Below are positions 1 through 9,496 of a stretch of DNA of 64,000 bases, piece by piece. The stretch lies in the NCBI RefSeq assembly GCF_042431545.1, contig NZ_JBHLYX010000006.1. One strand, 5' to 3'. This DNA is from Pseudoalteromonas xiamenensis (GTDB taxonomy: Bacteria > Pseudomonadota > Gammaproteobacteria > Enterobacterales > Alteromonadaceae). Below the pieces are notes generated by a model. That model made no database searches, had not been told where the DNA came from, and worked only from the letters and a program-made list of their open reading frames with translations. Each line of letters starts with the position of its first letter. Position 1 is the stretch's first letter. A program made the position numbers and the translations under genes.

Positions 1-100
1 GGCGCATTACTTTGCGCTCATTTGGAGCTATACCTTCACTTATTGCAGTTCGGATAAGAGTATCCATTGCATCGGTAACTTGTTTGAGCGTATTTTCCAA
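1..100 (-). CDS. 5' end of a gene, possibly plasmid partition ParA
   Basis: Partial gene running off the left edge on the minus strand. It can start at a TTG at position 100 behind a good AGGAG ribosome-binding site (about 107-111). The 33 visible residues begin MENTLKQVTDAMDTL and look helical. It diverges from a broken plasmid replication initiator, and the rep/parA divergent layout is common on plasmids. ParA is therefore my guess, based on context and a loose resemblance to ParA N-termini. No ATPase motif is inside the window, so the assignment cannot be verified here. Confidence 0.35.
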   Translation of the reverse strand, partial: MENTLKQVTDAMDTLIRTAISEGIAPNERKVMR

Positions 101-261
101 CTTAGTTCTCCTTTTGTTGGACTTACAACAAAAATTTATATTTCAATGTTAAATCATGCAAAATATAAAACCAAGAGTGTTTTTATTGAAGATATAAATT
201 TTTAGATAAGAATGATGATATTTAAACCTGCTAGTTTAGAAGTGGAACAAGGACTTTTGCG

Positions 262-889
262 ATGGCAGTAAGAAAACAAGTCTCAACGATGCAATCAGAC
301 GAAGGTCAGTTAGAACTATTTTCAATGCTTCATCTACCAATGAAACAGCAGAACGACTACTCGAATACAGTTGAAATCTATGATGCGCTACCAAAGTACG
401 TTTGGACGAAAACTCGTGCTTAAAGCGATTTGAAAAATGCGACGATAATAAGACCCTGTACTATTCGTGGTAAAACGATGACTTTTAAACTGAAACCTGC
501 GTTGATAGAAAAAGATGGCGAAAACGTGCTTATCTATCCAGAACAACGCGAGGAATTAGTTGAAGATGCATTAAGAAAACTTGCGGTAAATGGTAACGGT
601 GTTGATGTCCAGGGCAAGGCTGGAGTGAATTTTACTTTGTACGAACTGAAGAAAGAGTTGGAGCGGGTAGGGCATACCTTTAATTTAAACGAGATCAAAG
701 AAGCGCTTTTGGTTTGCAAAGCCACTAAGCGGCAAACACAACATCTACGTTCTGTTGAAACTTCCTTTTGAAGAGTTCAACAAGGTGTTACAACAGCAAC
801 AGGCATCAACAATTGACTCAATGGTTCAAAGAAGTTTTGATGATTTGGAGCGTCGCTTAGATAAACGTCGCGCTCAGAAACTGGAATAA
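262..889 (+). pseudogene. Broken plasmid replication initiator (Rep)
   Basis: Reading from ATG 262 gives 53 codons, then an in-frame TAA at 421, and the same frame continues to 768 with a conserved-looking winged-helix segment (NFTLYELKKELERVGHTFN). The frame then shifts near 715-735 and a helical C-terminal tail runs to the TAA at 887-889. The pattern (a line like REELVEDALRKLAVNG, then FTLYELKKEL) resembles plasmid Rep initiators of marine gammaproteobacteria, from memory of the family. One nonsense mutation, one frameshift and probably an internal deletion make it non-functional. It marks an old plasmid integration. The family call is moderate; the broken state is visible directly. Confidence 0.5.
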
Positions 890-1109
890 GAAAAGGAACG
901 TACAAACTTGGAGCAAGAAACACTTAAAACAAGAGCAGCTCTATTATAAGCAGACAAATCTGATGCTAAGCTCGTTCAGAAGGACATACTCTGATCATCA
1001 TGTATTTGTTATTGCTTAATAGGCGAAGCCGTTTACACCATCAAACTCGACATTCACCTTTTTAGAAGAAGTAATCCCGATTGAAACAACCGAATTGAGA
1101 TTGATGGGT

Positions 1110-1595
1110 TTAGCTTGTCGCTTGACTAGCTTTTAGATAATCCCTGACTGCCGGACCAACACCAAAATCCCAGCTACGTAATTTTGCTGGCTCAATAAGT
1201 TTCACCTCCGCAATTTCTGCGGATAAATACAATTCCCCCTCAGCCTTGCCAGAATAAGCAATAATCAGCTGGTTCATTTGAGGCCAGTTGTATATACCGA
1301 TTAGAGAGGGCAATTCCAGCTTTAATCCTAGTTCTTCCTGTGTTTCCCTTACAGCGGCTGTCAAGGGGTCTTCTCGACACTCAATAAAACCAGTAATCAA
1401 TGAAAACATTGCTGCAGGCCACTGCTGATTGCGGGCCAGTAAGATATGCTCTTGATATTCTATCAGTACCGCTACCACCGGCAATGGATTATTCCAGAAT
1501 ACAAAATCGCATAGGTGGTTTGAGCATGCCTGACGCTTTAAACCCTCGATGGGTTGTTCTGTTATTGGTGCTTTGCACTTTGGGCAGTATTTCAT
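1110..1595 (-). CDS. Nudix hydrolase with N-terminal zinc ribbon (NudC-like)
   Basis: A 161-residue protein. Four cysteines (C4, C7, C24, C29) form a zinc ribbon like that of NADH pyrophosphatase NudC. A complete Nudix box follows at residues 69-91 (G-x5-E-x7-RE-x2-EE-x-G), the Mg2+-binding catalytic helix that hydrolyses nucleoside-diphosphate-linked compounds. It is shorter than NudC (about 260 residues) because the N-terminal NudC domain is absent, so NAD-type substrates are only a guess. It stands alone, with no close co-directional partner. The start ATG at 1595 is the only reasonable one. The family is certain, the substrate is not. Confidence 0.85.
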   Translation of the reverse strand: MKYCPKCKAPITEQPIEGLKRQACSNHLCDFVFWNNPLPVVAVLIEYQEHILLARNQQWPAAMFSLITGFIECREDPLTAAVRETQEELGLKLELPSLIGIYNWPQMNQLIIAYSGKAEGELYLSAEIAEVKLIEPAKLRSWDFGVGPAVRDYLKASQATS

Positions 1596-1758
1596 TAATC
1601 TAACCTACTCAAGAGTTTTCAGTGATAATCTTTGGTTCTAATTGATCTAGAGAAAAGGTCAAAGTGCGGTAAAATTTATCACTTTTGGCCTGACATAACA
1701 GATTTATAATATGTTAAAACTACTTCACCACTATATTTCTACCGCAACATGTTTCTGA

Positions 1759-2511
1759 CTAGTCTAGTTCTGTAACAAGTTTTTGGATAATCGCAGCAAT
1801 CAACTCTGGCCGATCACTCTGAATGTTGTGGCCAACGTCAGACATACGTATGTGTTCACCATCCAGTACCTGACTAAAAAGCTCATTATGCAAGCTAAGC
1901 CAAAGCTTTTTTCCTTCTTGAGTCTCTTCAATTACCATCGGACTCTTGTGCACCTGTGTTGATGAAAGTAGCACTGTTTTAAGTTGAGGAGGGATTGGAT
2001 AAATTACATCAGAGCTACTTTCTAGCTCTTTAGTTAAGTTACTATAATGCTTAAGCAGATGTGCCGGCATATATTTGGCAAGCAATAGATCATCTGCCTT
2101 TACTTTGTCAGCGTTAAGTTGATTAAAACGGTGGCGATGAGCACGGGTTGTTGGGTCGACTAAAACAAGAGCATCTATTATATCAGAAGCCTGATAAGCA
2201 ACTTCAGTTGCTAGCAAACCACCATATGAGTGCCCGACAAGAATAACGTTATTGGACAATGCCGCATTTTTTACTAGTGAAAGTAAATGACGAACATCTT
2301 GTTCAATCGATGTGGGAGCTGCATCTTTTTCTAGCAAGTTAGGTCGCGTGTAGTTAATAACTTTAATATCTTTGGGTAATAGCTGAACAACAGGCTGCCA
2401 CACCTCTGCTTTACTTCCAAAGCCAGCTTCAAATATCACGGTGGTACCCGCCTGCGCATGAGCGCTTAACATTAATACTCCACCCAACAACACATACCAA
2501 AAGTATTTCAT
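1759..2511 (-). CDS. Exported alpha/beta hydrolase
   Basis: I start the gene at the second Met (2511), which gives a clean signal peptide (MKYFWYVLLGGVLMLSAHAQA) of about 21 residues; the upstream ATG would prefix ten charged residues. The nucleophile elbow GHSYGG carries the catalytic Ser, and the C-terminal DVGHNIQSDRPELI supplies the catalytic His typical of alpha/beta hydrolases. The mature enzyme is probably periplasmic or secreted and of esterase/lipase type. It is divergent from a second alpha/beta hydrolase at 2708. Only half of a TTTCAC repeat lies before it on this strand, so shared regulation is unproven. Substrate unknown. Confidence 0.8.
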   Translation of the reverse strand: MKYFWYVLLGGVLMLSAHAQAGTTVIFEAGFGSKAEVWQPVVQLLPKDIKVINYTRPNLLEKDAAPTSIEQDVRHLLSLVKNAALSNNVILVGHSYGGLLATEVAYQASDIIDALVLVDPTTRAHRHRFNQLNADKVKADDLLLAKYMPAHLLKHYSNLTKELESSSDVIYPIPPQLKTVLLSSTQVHKSPMVIEETQEGKKLWLSLHNELFSQVLDGEHIRMSDVGHNIQSDRPELIAAIIQKLVTELD

Positions 2512-2599
2512 TTTTGAATACCTATACTCTTTACATAACAATTAATGTAGAAGCTTATTTCAATGAAGGTGAAATCTGAGTAAAAAAATAGCAGCAGAA

Positions 2600-2633
2600 T
2601 TTCACTTCCTTTTCACCACTACACCAGCAAAAT
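2600..2633 (+). promoter_or_regulatory. Direct-repeat activator box plus -10
   Basis: TTTCAC-TTCCT-TTTCAC (2600-2616) is a perfect 6-bp direct repeat with an 11-bp period. It is followed after 11 nt by CAAAAT (2628-2633), a plausible -10. No good -35 exists, which suits an activator-dependent promoter. It lies about 75 nt upstream of the hydrolase at 2708 and is one of nine similar sites in the window. Confidence 0.6.
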
Positions 2634-2707
2634 TAACTGTTAGCTGCTTCGTAACTCCCGCATCTTTTTAGGATACTTGGCCAGCATCGTCAAAGTTAGG
2701 TTTATAA

Positions 2708-3733
2708 ATGATGAATTTAGCAAATAAAAAAAAGATAGCGAAAACGGTCAAAATTTTCTTATTAGTGACAATGTCTTATTTGTTTATCTGTCTGGCTTTA
2801 ATCTACTGGCCTAGTCAAAAGCAAACAGTAGTATTGCCAGATTATAATGTGTCAGATAGACACCTAGGCTATGATCATCTAGCTAGTAAACAGAACAAAG
2901 ACAATACAACCACTGAGTTCATTAAAACAGAATCAAACGAAAAGCTTTTCATCCGTAAGTTTTTGTCTGACGCTAAGGTTTCCATAGTTCTTTTGCATGG
3001 TATCGCAGCTAATAGTATCGATATGTACCAAACTGCACTAAAACTAAGACATGCAACTGGTGCCCAGATAATAACTCCCGATTTGCGTGGACACGGTTTA
3101 TCAGATGGCAAAATGTTTTCAGTTGATTATGTTGGTCAGTATGAAGATGATATTGAAAAGCTTTTACTTCATCTGAAAAGCACCGAGCCAGAGCATAAAA
3201 TCATTTTGGCTGGTCACTCTATGGGTGGAGGTGTTGCATTGCGTTACGCCATTAAACACAGTTCATTGATCCCTGATGGCTACCTGTTACTAGCACCAAA
3301 TTTTGGCGAAGGCCCAACGCAGAAAAAAACTGAAAACAGTAACGATAATAATTTTGTTAATTTCAACGTAAAGCGATTTATCGGTATTATAATGCTAAAT
3401 AGTATTGGTATTCATATTCTAGATGATGAGACGGTACTTACCTTTAACTTCCCGCCGAAACGAAAAAGTTATACTTACGCAGCGGTAATGTCTGCACAGC
3501 CAGTAAGACCACAAACCAGTGATGTTGCACTTGCGGCAATAAAGTCACCTTTACTTGTGTTAATTGGCAGTAAAGATGAAGTTTTTAACGCCCCTCAATA
3601 CCCTGATTTTGTTAGCACTTACAGCTCTGGAGAATCTTATTTAATTGATGGTGCTAACCACAATGGTGTTCTTGCGAAAGATCAAACCTATATCGAAATA
3701 AAAAAGTGGTTTAAGAAATTTTATTCAGAATAG
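2708..3733 (+). CDS. Membrane-anchored alpha/beta hydrolase (lysophospholipase-like)
   Basis: A 341-residue protein. Residues about 12-33 form a single hydrophobic N-terminal anchor or uncleaved signal. The fold markers are the oxyanion region (VLLHGIAANS), DLRGHGLSDG, and the nucleophile elbow GHSMGGG, with an acidic residue in GSKDEVF and a His in GANHNGVL completing the triad. The RGHGxSDG plus GHSMGG combination is typical of the lysophospholipase/monoacylglycerol-lipase group (Hydrolase_4). A TTTCAC direct-repeat promoter lies just upstream, so it probably belongs to the regulon described in the findings. Lipid or ester hydrolysis at the inner membrane or periplasm is inferred. Confidence 0.8.
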   Translation: MMNLANKKKIAKTVKIFLLVTMSYLFICLALIYWPSQKQTVVLPDYNVSDRHLGYDHLASKQNKDNTTTEFIKTESNEKLFIRKFLSDAKVSIVLLHGIAANSIDMYQTALKLRHATGAQIITPDLRGHGLSDGKMFSVDYVGQYEDDIEKLLLHLKSTEPEHKIILAGHSMGGGVALRYAIKHSSLIPDGYLLLAPNFGEGPTQKKTENSNDNNFVNFNVKRFIGIIMLNSIGIHILDDETVLTFNFPPKRKSYTYAAVMSAQPVRPQTSDVALAAIKSPLLVLIGSKDEVFNAPQYPDFVSTYSSGESYLIDGANHNGVLAKDQTYIEIKKWFKKFYSE

Positions 3734-3997
3734 CCAATTCTAGGCGTCGTATATGTCCACTAACTCTGAATATAAAGGATGATCAAGATCTAAAAAATTG
3801 GTTTAAAAAGTTTCAGTGTGGCTTTGGGGGTATAGTTTAATAACTAAACCAAAAAATGTAACGTTTCATACCTACAGATTAGTGACAGGTAAGAAGGTCA
3901 GATCAGTGCCAGCAACGGACAATCTGCGCGACTCGTTTCTGCCCCAAGGTGAGTTAGAGTTAAGGTGATTTATCCAATCAGACTTTTAAGGATTCCT
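3734..3997. other. Intergenic region before the S8 protease
   Basis: 264 bp without a gene. An AAGGA ribosome-binding site just before ATG 3998 decides the protease start. No clear promoter or operator was recognised. Confidence 0.4.
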
Positions 3998-6900
3998 ATG
4001 ACAACATTAGTGAAAAAGGGACTCTTCACAGTTTCTCTTTGTGCGTTATCTGTTGCGACAGCTTTAGATGTATCAGCTACTCAATATGTAAAAATTGGGG
4101 ATAAAACTCAAGCAATAACAAAAACTAACGGTATTATAACAAACATCTACAATGTAACTGATAAAGATGGTAACCTTATCTCACAAAAAATGATGCGCCA
4201 CTTTGAAAAAGACCGCTTTATTATTGAGTTTGCTGAACAACCACTTATCCAAACCAAAAAAGCCATTACTCGTGAAATTTCGCGCCAGTTCCAAAATACA
4301 AATACTTCAGATATCGCACAAAAAGCCATAATTAAATCACAATTACAACAGGCGGAAGCTCGTTTAGCAACTATCCAACAAGCGACAATTCAACAACTTT
4401 CTGCTATTGATAAAAACATTAAAGTACTTAATCGCTTTAGCCGTACCAGTAATGCAATTGTTGTTGAAGCAGACAGAGCTACGTTGAGTGCTATCAAAAA
4501 GCTACCCAATGTGAAAAATGTATCTCGTGACACTGTTGTATCTATAGATTTAACCGAAAGTGTACCATTGATTAACGCCCCTTTAGTATGGGAAATACTT
4601 GATGCTAAAGGGCAAACAATTACAGGCAAAGGTGTATCAGTGGCTATTCTAGATACGGGTATTGATTATAACCATATCGACCTTGGTGGCTGCCTAGGTA
4701 GAAGTTGCCGCATTACACATGGCTATGATTTTGTAAATAATGATAACGACCCAATGGATGGTCACGGTCATGGTACTCATGTTGCCGGTATTGTTGGTGC
4801 TAACGGCACATTAAAAGGTGTAGCTCCGGATGTCACCTTCCATGCTTATAAAGTTCTGAGTGACCAAGGCTCTGGTAGTACCAGTGGCATTATTGCTGCA
4901 CTTGAACGCTCAGTTGATCCTGATGGTGATATAAATACAGATGATGCGGTCGATATCATCAACATGAGCTTAAGCGGTGATGGAAGCCCTACTGGTCCTT
5001 TGAGTACGGCAACTAATAATACCGTTGATGCAGGAGTAATTGTTGTTGTAGCTGCAGGTAATGATGGATATTACGGAGCAATTAACAGCTCGTCGCCAGC
5101 AAATGCTAAAAAAGCAATCACTGTGGCTTCATCAACTAAATCAGATGAACTATCTAGCTTTTCATCGAAAGCGACCGCAACAGACTTATTTACTAAACCT
5201 GAAATAACTGCACCAGGTAGTGCTATCAACTCTACAATGCCAAAGGGGGAATACGCGTCAATGAGTGGTACCAGTATGGCTGCACCTCATGTAGCTGGTG
5301 CTGTGGCGCTATTAAAACAAAATGATGCAGCACTGACATCAGAAAAAGCCGTTCAACTTTTAGCTGCAGGTGCGATAGATATTGGAAATGACCCGCTCGC
5401 TCAAGGCCCTGGGCGAATGGATATAGAAAAAAGCATTAAAGCAACAACTACAGCTGATGTAACGGCACTTAACTTTGGTCAACTGGACTCAAATCAAAGC
5501 GCTTGGACAAGTACTCGCTCCCTGACCATTTATAACCACAGTGATGCTGTACAGAATTACCGACTTGATTTTACTGATGAGCTGCCTAATGGAGCTAACT
5601 TATCAGCTGCACAAAGCACTTTTAGTATTCCAGCAAAATCATCACAAACTATTGAAGTAAAGCTGAATGTACCTAATACTAATGCGCTAGCTTTTGCGCT
5701 TAGTAGGTCAGGTATTTATCATGCAAATATCGTTATCTCTTCTGAAACAGCAAGTCAACATGTACCTGTCTATTTTGAACATAGTGCAAAATTAACAATT
5801 ACTACGAATGCACCTGATAAAGTTTATGTCGCCTTATTTGATGATCATGGTGTTAGCTCAACCAATTTTGTTACTGCAGAAGCCTCTGTTGAAGTAACCG
5901 CTCCAAGCAAAAATATTTGGATAAGTGCTATTTATTCTAATTTAGATACAAATCATATCCCAGAAACAGCAGGCATTAAAAAACTTAAATATGGTCTATC
6001 GTCACATCAAATTCAAATCAATGATGATACCGAATTCTTACTTGATGCCAACTTATTAACTAATACAGTCGGTTTATCCTCTGTTACTCACAAAGATGGC
6101 ACAGATGCGCTGCCTGACACCATCAATTACTTCGGTCGTAGTTTCTTTAAAACCGACTCAGGCTCTACTGGCTTCATTTCTTTTTCTGTTAAACCTACCC
6201 ATATTTACTTTGCAATAGGTGAATTATCTGACTATTTAGACCTTGAAATTTCATCTCAGTTTAAAATAGCAGAATCAGCAAATGAAAATGGCTATTACAT
6301 TTATCGCAACAACATCACAGATGGCATATCCATTTCGGAAGAATTAAACCTTGATTTAAATTCTCTTGGTAGTACAGAAGTTAAACTACCACCTCAAAGT
6401 AATGCTAATAGTTTGATTGTCTCTGATGGATTCAACTTAAAATATGTAGAATCTTTATCTAACCAAATCTCAAAACTAAATATTTATGAACCTGCACAAG
6501 ATAATTCTATAGAATATACACAAGTTACATTACTCGATATCAATTATGATAATGGTGATGAGCGAGCACTTATCACGTCACCTTTTTTTGATTTGAATGA
6601 GTCTGGGCAGCTTCGCTCAAGTAACGATACTTATAATTACCTCGGTACTACAATGCTCTATGAATCGAATACAATAGATTTATCAGGTGATAGAACAACC
6701 TACTTCAGTGGTATTATTTCTATAAATGAAACTACGTTAGAGTTTGCAAATTCTGATTGGAATCGACGTTTATTTTTTGCTGACAGCCAAAACAATTTAT
6801 ATGACATTACAGCCTCCTATTCCTTTTATTGCGAATCTTCAGACGGCAGTAGAACTTTATTAAGTAACGGTTATGTAAGTATTCGAGAGCCAAACATTCC

Positions 6901-7870
6901 GAAACCGTCCGATACCTGTGAAAAATTGCTATTCAATTTAACTAATAGCAGTGATCTAACTAAGCCAACAAATAGCTCTGTTCTTAGTTTCTATGTCAAT
7001 GAACAAGATACTGTAATACCTATAGATCAGATTAATCTCTTACATGGTGAACAGTTATATGTGCACCCAGTAGTTAATAAAATTGACTCGACAATCGATT
7101 TGACTTCTAGTTTTGGGCTTAAAATCAGTTCTGTTGAAATACGTTTGAATGGTGGTGATTGGCAACCCCTTACTATGGTTCAAAATGAAAATGGGGGTAC
7201 ATCTGTACCAGTGGAGCTAGTTGAAGGCGACTTTATTGCAGATCTGAGAATCACCTCGATAACTTCTTTTGCTGAAGCTGCTTCGTACACGCTCAACAAT
7301 TTTTTCAAATTTGGAACAGATTCTGGTGAAGTTAACGATGCCGATAATGACGGTATTCCAAACGTTCAAGACCCTGATGATGATAACGATGGTTACAACG
7401 ATGATGTAGATGCCTTCCCATTTAACTCGAAAGAGTGGATAGATACTGATGGTGATGGACTGGGTGACAATGCCGATACCGATGACGATAACGATGGCTA
7501 TTTAGATACTGAAGATGCCTTCCCGCTTGACCCAACGGAGTGGTTAGATACCGATGGTGATGGCATTGGCAACAACACTGACACCGATGATGATGGTGAT
7601 GGCCATCTAGATGAAGAAGATGTATTTCCTTTAGACTCAAATGAATGGGTCGATACCGACGGTGATGGTACTGGTAATAATGCCGATAGTGACGATGATA
7701 ATGATGGCGTAAATGATGTACAAGATGCATACCCGCTTGATGCCAGCCGCTCTTCAGCGCCAACCAACAATACCGCGGATAACACGAGTGCATCAGGTGG
7801 TGGTTCACTACCCGTTTTTGGATTAATAGGCTTATTCTTGGTTAGTCTAGTGCGAAGAATTAAGCGTTAA
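3998..7870 (+). CDS. Secreted subtilisin-family (S8) serine protease with TSP3 repeats and GlyGly-CTERM
   Basis: 1290 residues from ATG 3998, preferred over GTG 3965 because AAGGA sits 6 nt upstream and the signal peptide (MTTLVKKGLFTVSLCALS...) then starts cleanly. Order: signal peptide; I9-like propeptide to about residue 190; catalytic domain with Asp219 (ILDTG), His258 (GHGTHVAG), oxyanion Asn355 (AAGND) and Ser426 (GTSMAAPH); beta-rich middle region of about 650 residues; four thrombospondin type 3 repeats (DTDGDG.., coded about 7335-7750) that bind calcium; then a Gly-rich GlyGly-CTERM tail with one membrane helix and a basic end. In related bacteria rhombosortase cleaves this tail during type II secretion. 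Likely a nutrient-scavenging exoprotease. A terminator follows directly. Confidence 0.93.
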   Translation: MTTLVKKGLFTVSLCALSVATALDVSATQYVKIGDKTQAITKTNGIITNIYNVTDKDGNLISQKMMRHFEKDRFIIEFAEQPLIQTKKAITREISRQFQNTNTSDIAQKAIIKSQLQQAEARLATIQQATIQQLSAIDKNIKVLNRFSRTSNAIVVEADRATLSAIKKLPNVKNVSRDTVVSIDLTESVPLINAPLVWEILDAKGQTITGKGVSVAILDTGIDYNHIDLGGCLGRSCRITHGYDFVNNDNDPMDGHGHGTHVAGIVGANGTLKGVAPDVTFHAYKVLSDQGSGSTSGIIAALERSVDPDGDINTDDAVDIINMSLSGDGSPTGPLSTATNNTVDAGVIVVVAAGNDGYYGAINSSSPANAKKAITVASSTKSDELSSFSSKATATDLFTKPEITAPGSAINSTMPKGEYASMSGTSMAAPHVAGAVALLKQNDAALTSEKAVQLLAAGAIDIGNDPLAQGPGRMDIEKSIKATTTADVTALNFGQLDSNQSAWTSTRSLTIYNHSDAVQNYRLDFTDELPNGANLSAAQSTFSIPAKSSQTIEVKLNVPNTNALAFALSRSGIYHANIVISSETASQHVPVYFEHSAKLTITTNAPDKVYVALFDDHGVSSTNFVTAEASVEVTAPSKNIWISAIYSNLDTNHIPETAGIKKLKYGLSSHQIQINDDTEFLLDANLLTNTVGLSSVTHKDGTDALPDTINYFGRSFFKTDSGSTGFISFSVKPTHIYFAIGELSDYLDLEISSQFKIAESANENGYYIYRNNITDGISISEELNLDLNSLGSTEVKLPPQSNANSLIVSDGFNLKYVESLSNQISKLNIYEPAQDNSIEYTQVTLLDINYDNGDERALITSPFFDLNESGQLRSSNDTYNYLGTTMLYESNTIDLSGDRTTYFSGIISINETTLEFANSDWNRRLFFADSQNNLYDITASYSFYCESSDGSRTLLSNGYVSIREPNIPKPSDTCEKLLFNLTNSSDLTKPTNSSVLSFYVNEQDTVIPIDQINLLHGEQLYVHPVVNKIDSTIDLTSSFGLKISSVEIRLNGGDWQPLTMVQNENGGTSVPVELVEGDFIADLRITSITSFAEAASYTLNNFFKFGTDSGEVNDADNDGIPNVQDPDDDNDGYNDDVDAFPFNSKEWIDTDGDGLGDNADTDDDNDGYLDTEDAFPLDPTEWLDTDGDGIGNNTDTDDDGDGHLDEEDVFPLDSNEWVDTDGDGTGNNADSDDDNDGVNDVQDAYPLDASRSSAPTNNTADNTSASGGGSLPVFGLIGLFLVSLVRRIKR

Positions 7871-7880
7871 TAGCAAAACA

Positions 7881-7909
7881 AAAAACCGCAGTAATCACTG
7901 CGGTTTTTT
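7881..7909 (+). terminator. Rho-independent terminator of the S8 protease gene
   Basis: AAACCGCAG-TAATCA-CTGCGGTTT hairpin followed by a run of T, 10 bp after the stop codon. Confidence 0.9.
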
Positions 7910-7964
7910 ATTGTCTTCAAACTGGTTATTCTTACAAAAACTCATTTTTATAGGAAACTTAGTA

Positions 7965-8655
7965 CGGGGCCTTTGCCCGTCATCGTTTGAAGTAAATCGA
8001 GCTGTTTCGGAGCTGTAGCTTAATTTCAGACTGGATTGAGCGATAAATACGTAAGTTGGTGTCCGCAGCTGTTTTTAAGTGATGTGTTAGTAAAGTCACT
8101 TCAAAGGACTTCTTTTCAATTTGGCTACTACTTACCCGAATGCTAGAGCTGCGCCAAATTTGGTTTTGGATAGACAATAATTGCTTACTAGCTAACTGCA
8201 CGAGCTATATTCTTCTGCGCAACATATCACGCACCGCTCGCTGTTCTTTAGGGTAGATGTACCCCTTAGGCAAAATTCCTAAACGCTTCAAGTGGGCAAG
8301 GGGAAAGGCATCTTTAAAATCACCTGAATATTTAAGCCCTTCATATTGTTTAACCACAGCCGTATTGACCAATAGCATGTGAAAGCCATTTGCGGCTAAA
8401 CCATCGACCAACCAGTACCAATTGAATGTTGACTCGACAGCCGCGCCGACTAATTGTTCTTTAAAGGGCGTTAAGTATTCCAAGTACTGTGAAAGATCAT
8501 CAGCGATGCGTTTTGAGAAAACGGCTTTATCGTTCTCATCGTTAACAATAATGACGTGATTATTTGGATGTAAATCAATACCACAGTAAAGTGCCATAAC
8601 CGTCTCCGGTCAGTCTTGGTTTGAGCACCTGTTATCATAGCTAACAAAGGCCCCG
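7965..8655 (-). mobile_element. IS110/IS1111-type insertion sequence remnant
   Basis: The element is bounded by a 10-bp inverted repeat, CGGGGCCTTT at 7965-7974 and AAAGGCCCCG at 8646-8655, enclosing a broken DEDD transposase gene on the minus strand. IS1111-group elements carry such subterminal repeats. Only about 0.69 kb remains, so much of the 3' half of the transposase is gone and the copy must be immobile. Confidence 0.7.
7980..8597 (-). pseudogene. Truncated IS110-family transposase
   Basis: From ATG 8597 the protein begins with the RuvC-like DEDD motif region (CGIDLHPNNHVI) and runs 130 residues to an in-frame TAG at 8205-8207. The same frame then continues (LASKQLLSIQNQIWRSSSIR...) for about 70 residues and ends at 7980, where the family normally continues through the C-terminal Transposase_20 domain with its catalytic Ser. 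It therefore has one nonsense mutation plus a large 3' deletion. The start, motif and continuing frame are visible directly; the family is well known. Confidence 0.85.
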
Positions 8656-8951
8656 GAGGCTGACTAGAGGATTATCAGGACGGCTCAGTGCCAAAAGCAG
8701 AATTTAATGAGTTTCGACTGAATCGGCGCTTTTAACTCAAAAGCGGACATTAATAAAACGTATGCAGCAAATGCTCTCGAAAATATCGAGCACTACCATT
8801 GCAAAACCTCCACTTATGGACATCTCTTATGCTCAGTCTTATTGCTATGCCTGTGTCCTGATGTAATTCAGCGAAATCTCTCAGAATTCGCCTCTTCCTC
8901 TGAAAACTCGCAAATTCCGTCAGCCGCGAGTGCAGGCTAAACATTTAGCAC

Positions 8952-8997
8952 TTGACATATGTTTCCAAGGAAACTGGCATTTAGTTTCCTTGGAAAC
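8952..8997 (+). promoter_or_regulatory. Promoter with paired MarR-type operator dyads
   Basis: A consensus -35 TTGACA (8952-8957) is followed by two 14-bp near-palindromes, GTTTCCAAGGAAAC (8961-8974) and GTTTCCTTGGAAAC (8984-8997), exact reverse complements of each other with 9 bp between. The weak -10 (TGGCAT, 8975-8980) lies between them, so a bound dimer would block RNA polymerase. It sits 14 bp before the MarR gene, which suggests autorepression. Confidence 0.75.
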
Positions 8998-9010
8998 TAT
9001 TGGTGAAGAA

Positions 9011-9466
9011 ATGAGTCAAAATCCCTCACAACTTGAAGCGCATCTTGGATTCTGGTTGCGATTCGTCTCGAATCATGTTTCGGCTAGATTCAAGCAAAAA
9101 TTAGAAGAAAAGGGCGTCAGCGTAACAGACTGGGTGGCACTTAGGACGCTGTTGTCGAAGGAAAAAACTACCCATGCTGAATTAATTCAGGCGCTGGGCA
9201 TGACAAAAGGAGCTGCATCAAAAATTATTTCTCGTTTAGAGGAAAAAGGTTTGGTCGTTCGAAATCTAGCCGATGGACGTGCACGAGAACAAGAACTTCG
9301 ACTAACTGAAAAGGGGGCTTCATTAGTGCCTCAACTCGCTGCAATTGCTGATGCTAATGATGATCAATTTTTTGGCCATTTGCCTCAAACCGAACGAGAA
9401 ATGCTAGTCCAAGTGATGCAAGCATTGGTTCAATACCACCAATTAAATGAAATTCCAACGGCCTAA
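9011..9466 (+). CDS. MarR-family transcriptional regulator
   Basis: The start is set at ATG 9011 (MSQNPSQLEAHLG...), not the upstream ATG 8930, because the promoter and operator lie between the two. 151 residues with a winged helix-turn-helix: recognition region MTKGAASKIISRLEEKGLVVR and the wing GRAREQELRLTEKG, the MarR signature. It binds DNA as a dimer and is usually released by small phenolic or oxidant ligands. Two nested dyads in its own promoter are the likely operator. It is followed by DUF1398, VOC and EamA-like genes, which look like the regulated set, though the last two are frameshifted. Confidence 0.9.
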   Translation: MSQNPSQLEAHLGFWLRFVSNHVSARFKQKLEEKGVSVTDWVALRTLLSKEKTTHAELIQALGMTKGAASKIISRLEEKGLVVRNLADGRAREQELRLTEKGASLVPQLAAIADANDDQFFGHLPQTEREMLVQVMQALVQYHQLNEIPTA

Positions 9467-9496
9467 TTTGAAGGCTGCTATTAAATGAGGTTTATC

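Noticed and set aside
2561..2580. TTTCAC box for the hydrolase at 2511 on the minus strand
   Set aside because: The second half-site (TTGAAA) matches at only three of six positions.
7422..7808. Long minus-strand open frames under the TSP3 repeats
   Set aside because: They are antisense shadows of Asp-rich repeats (His-rich or Ser-rich by codon complement) with no ribosome site.
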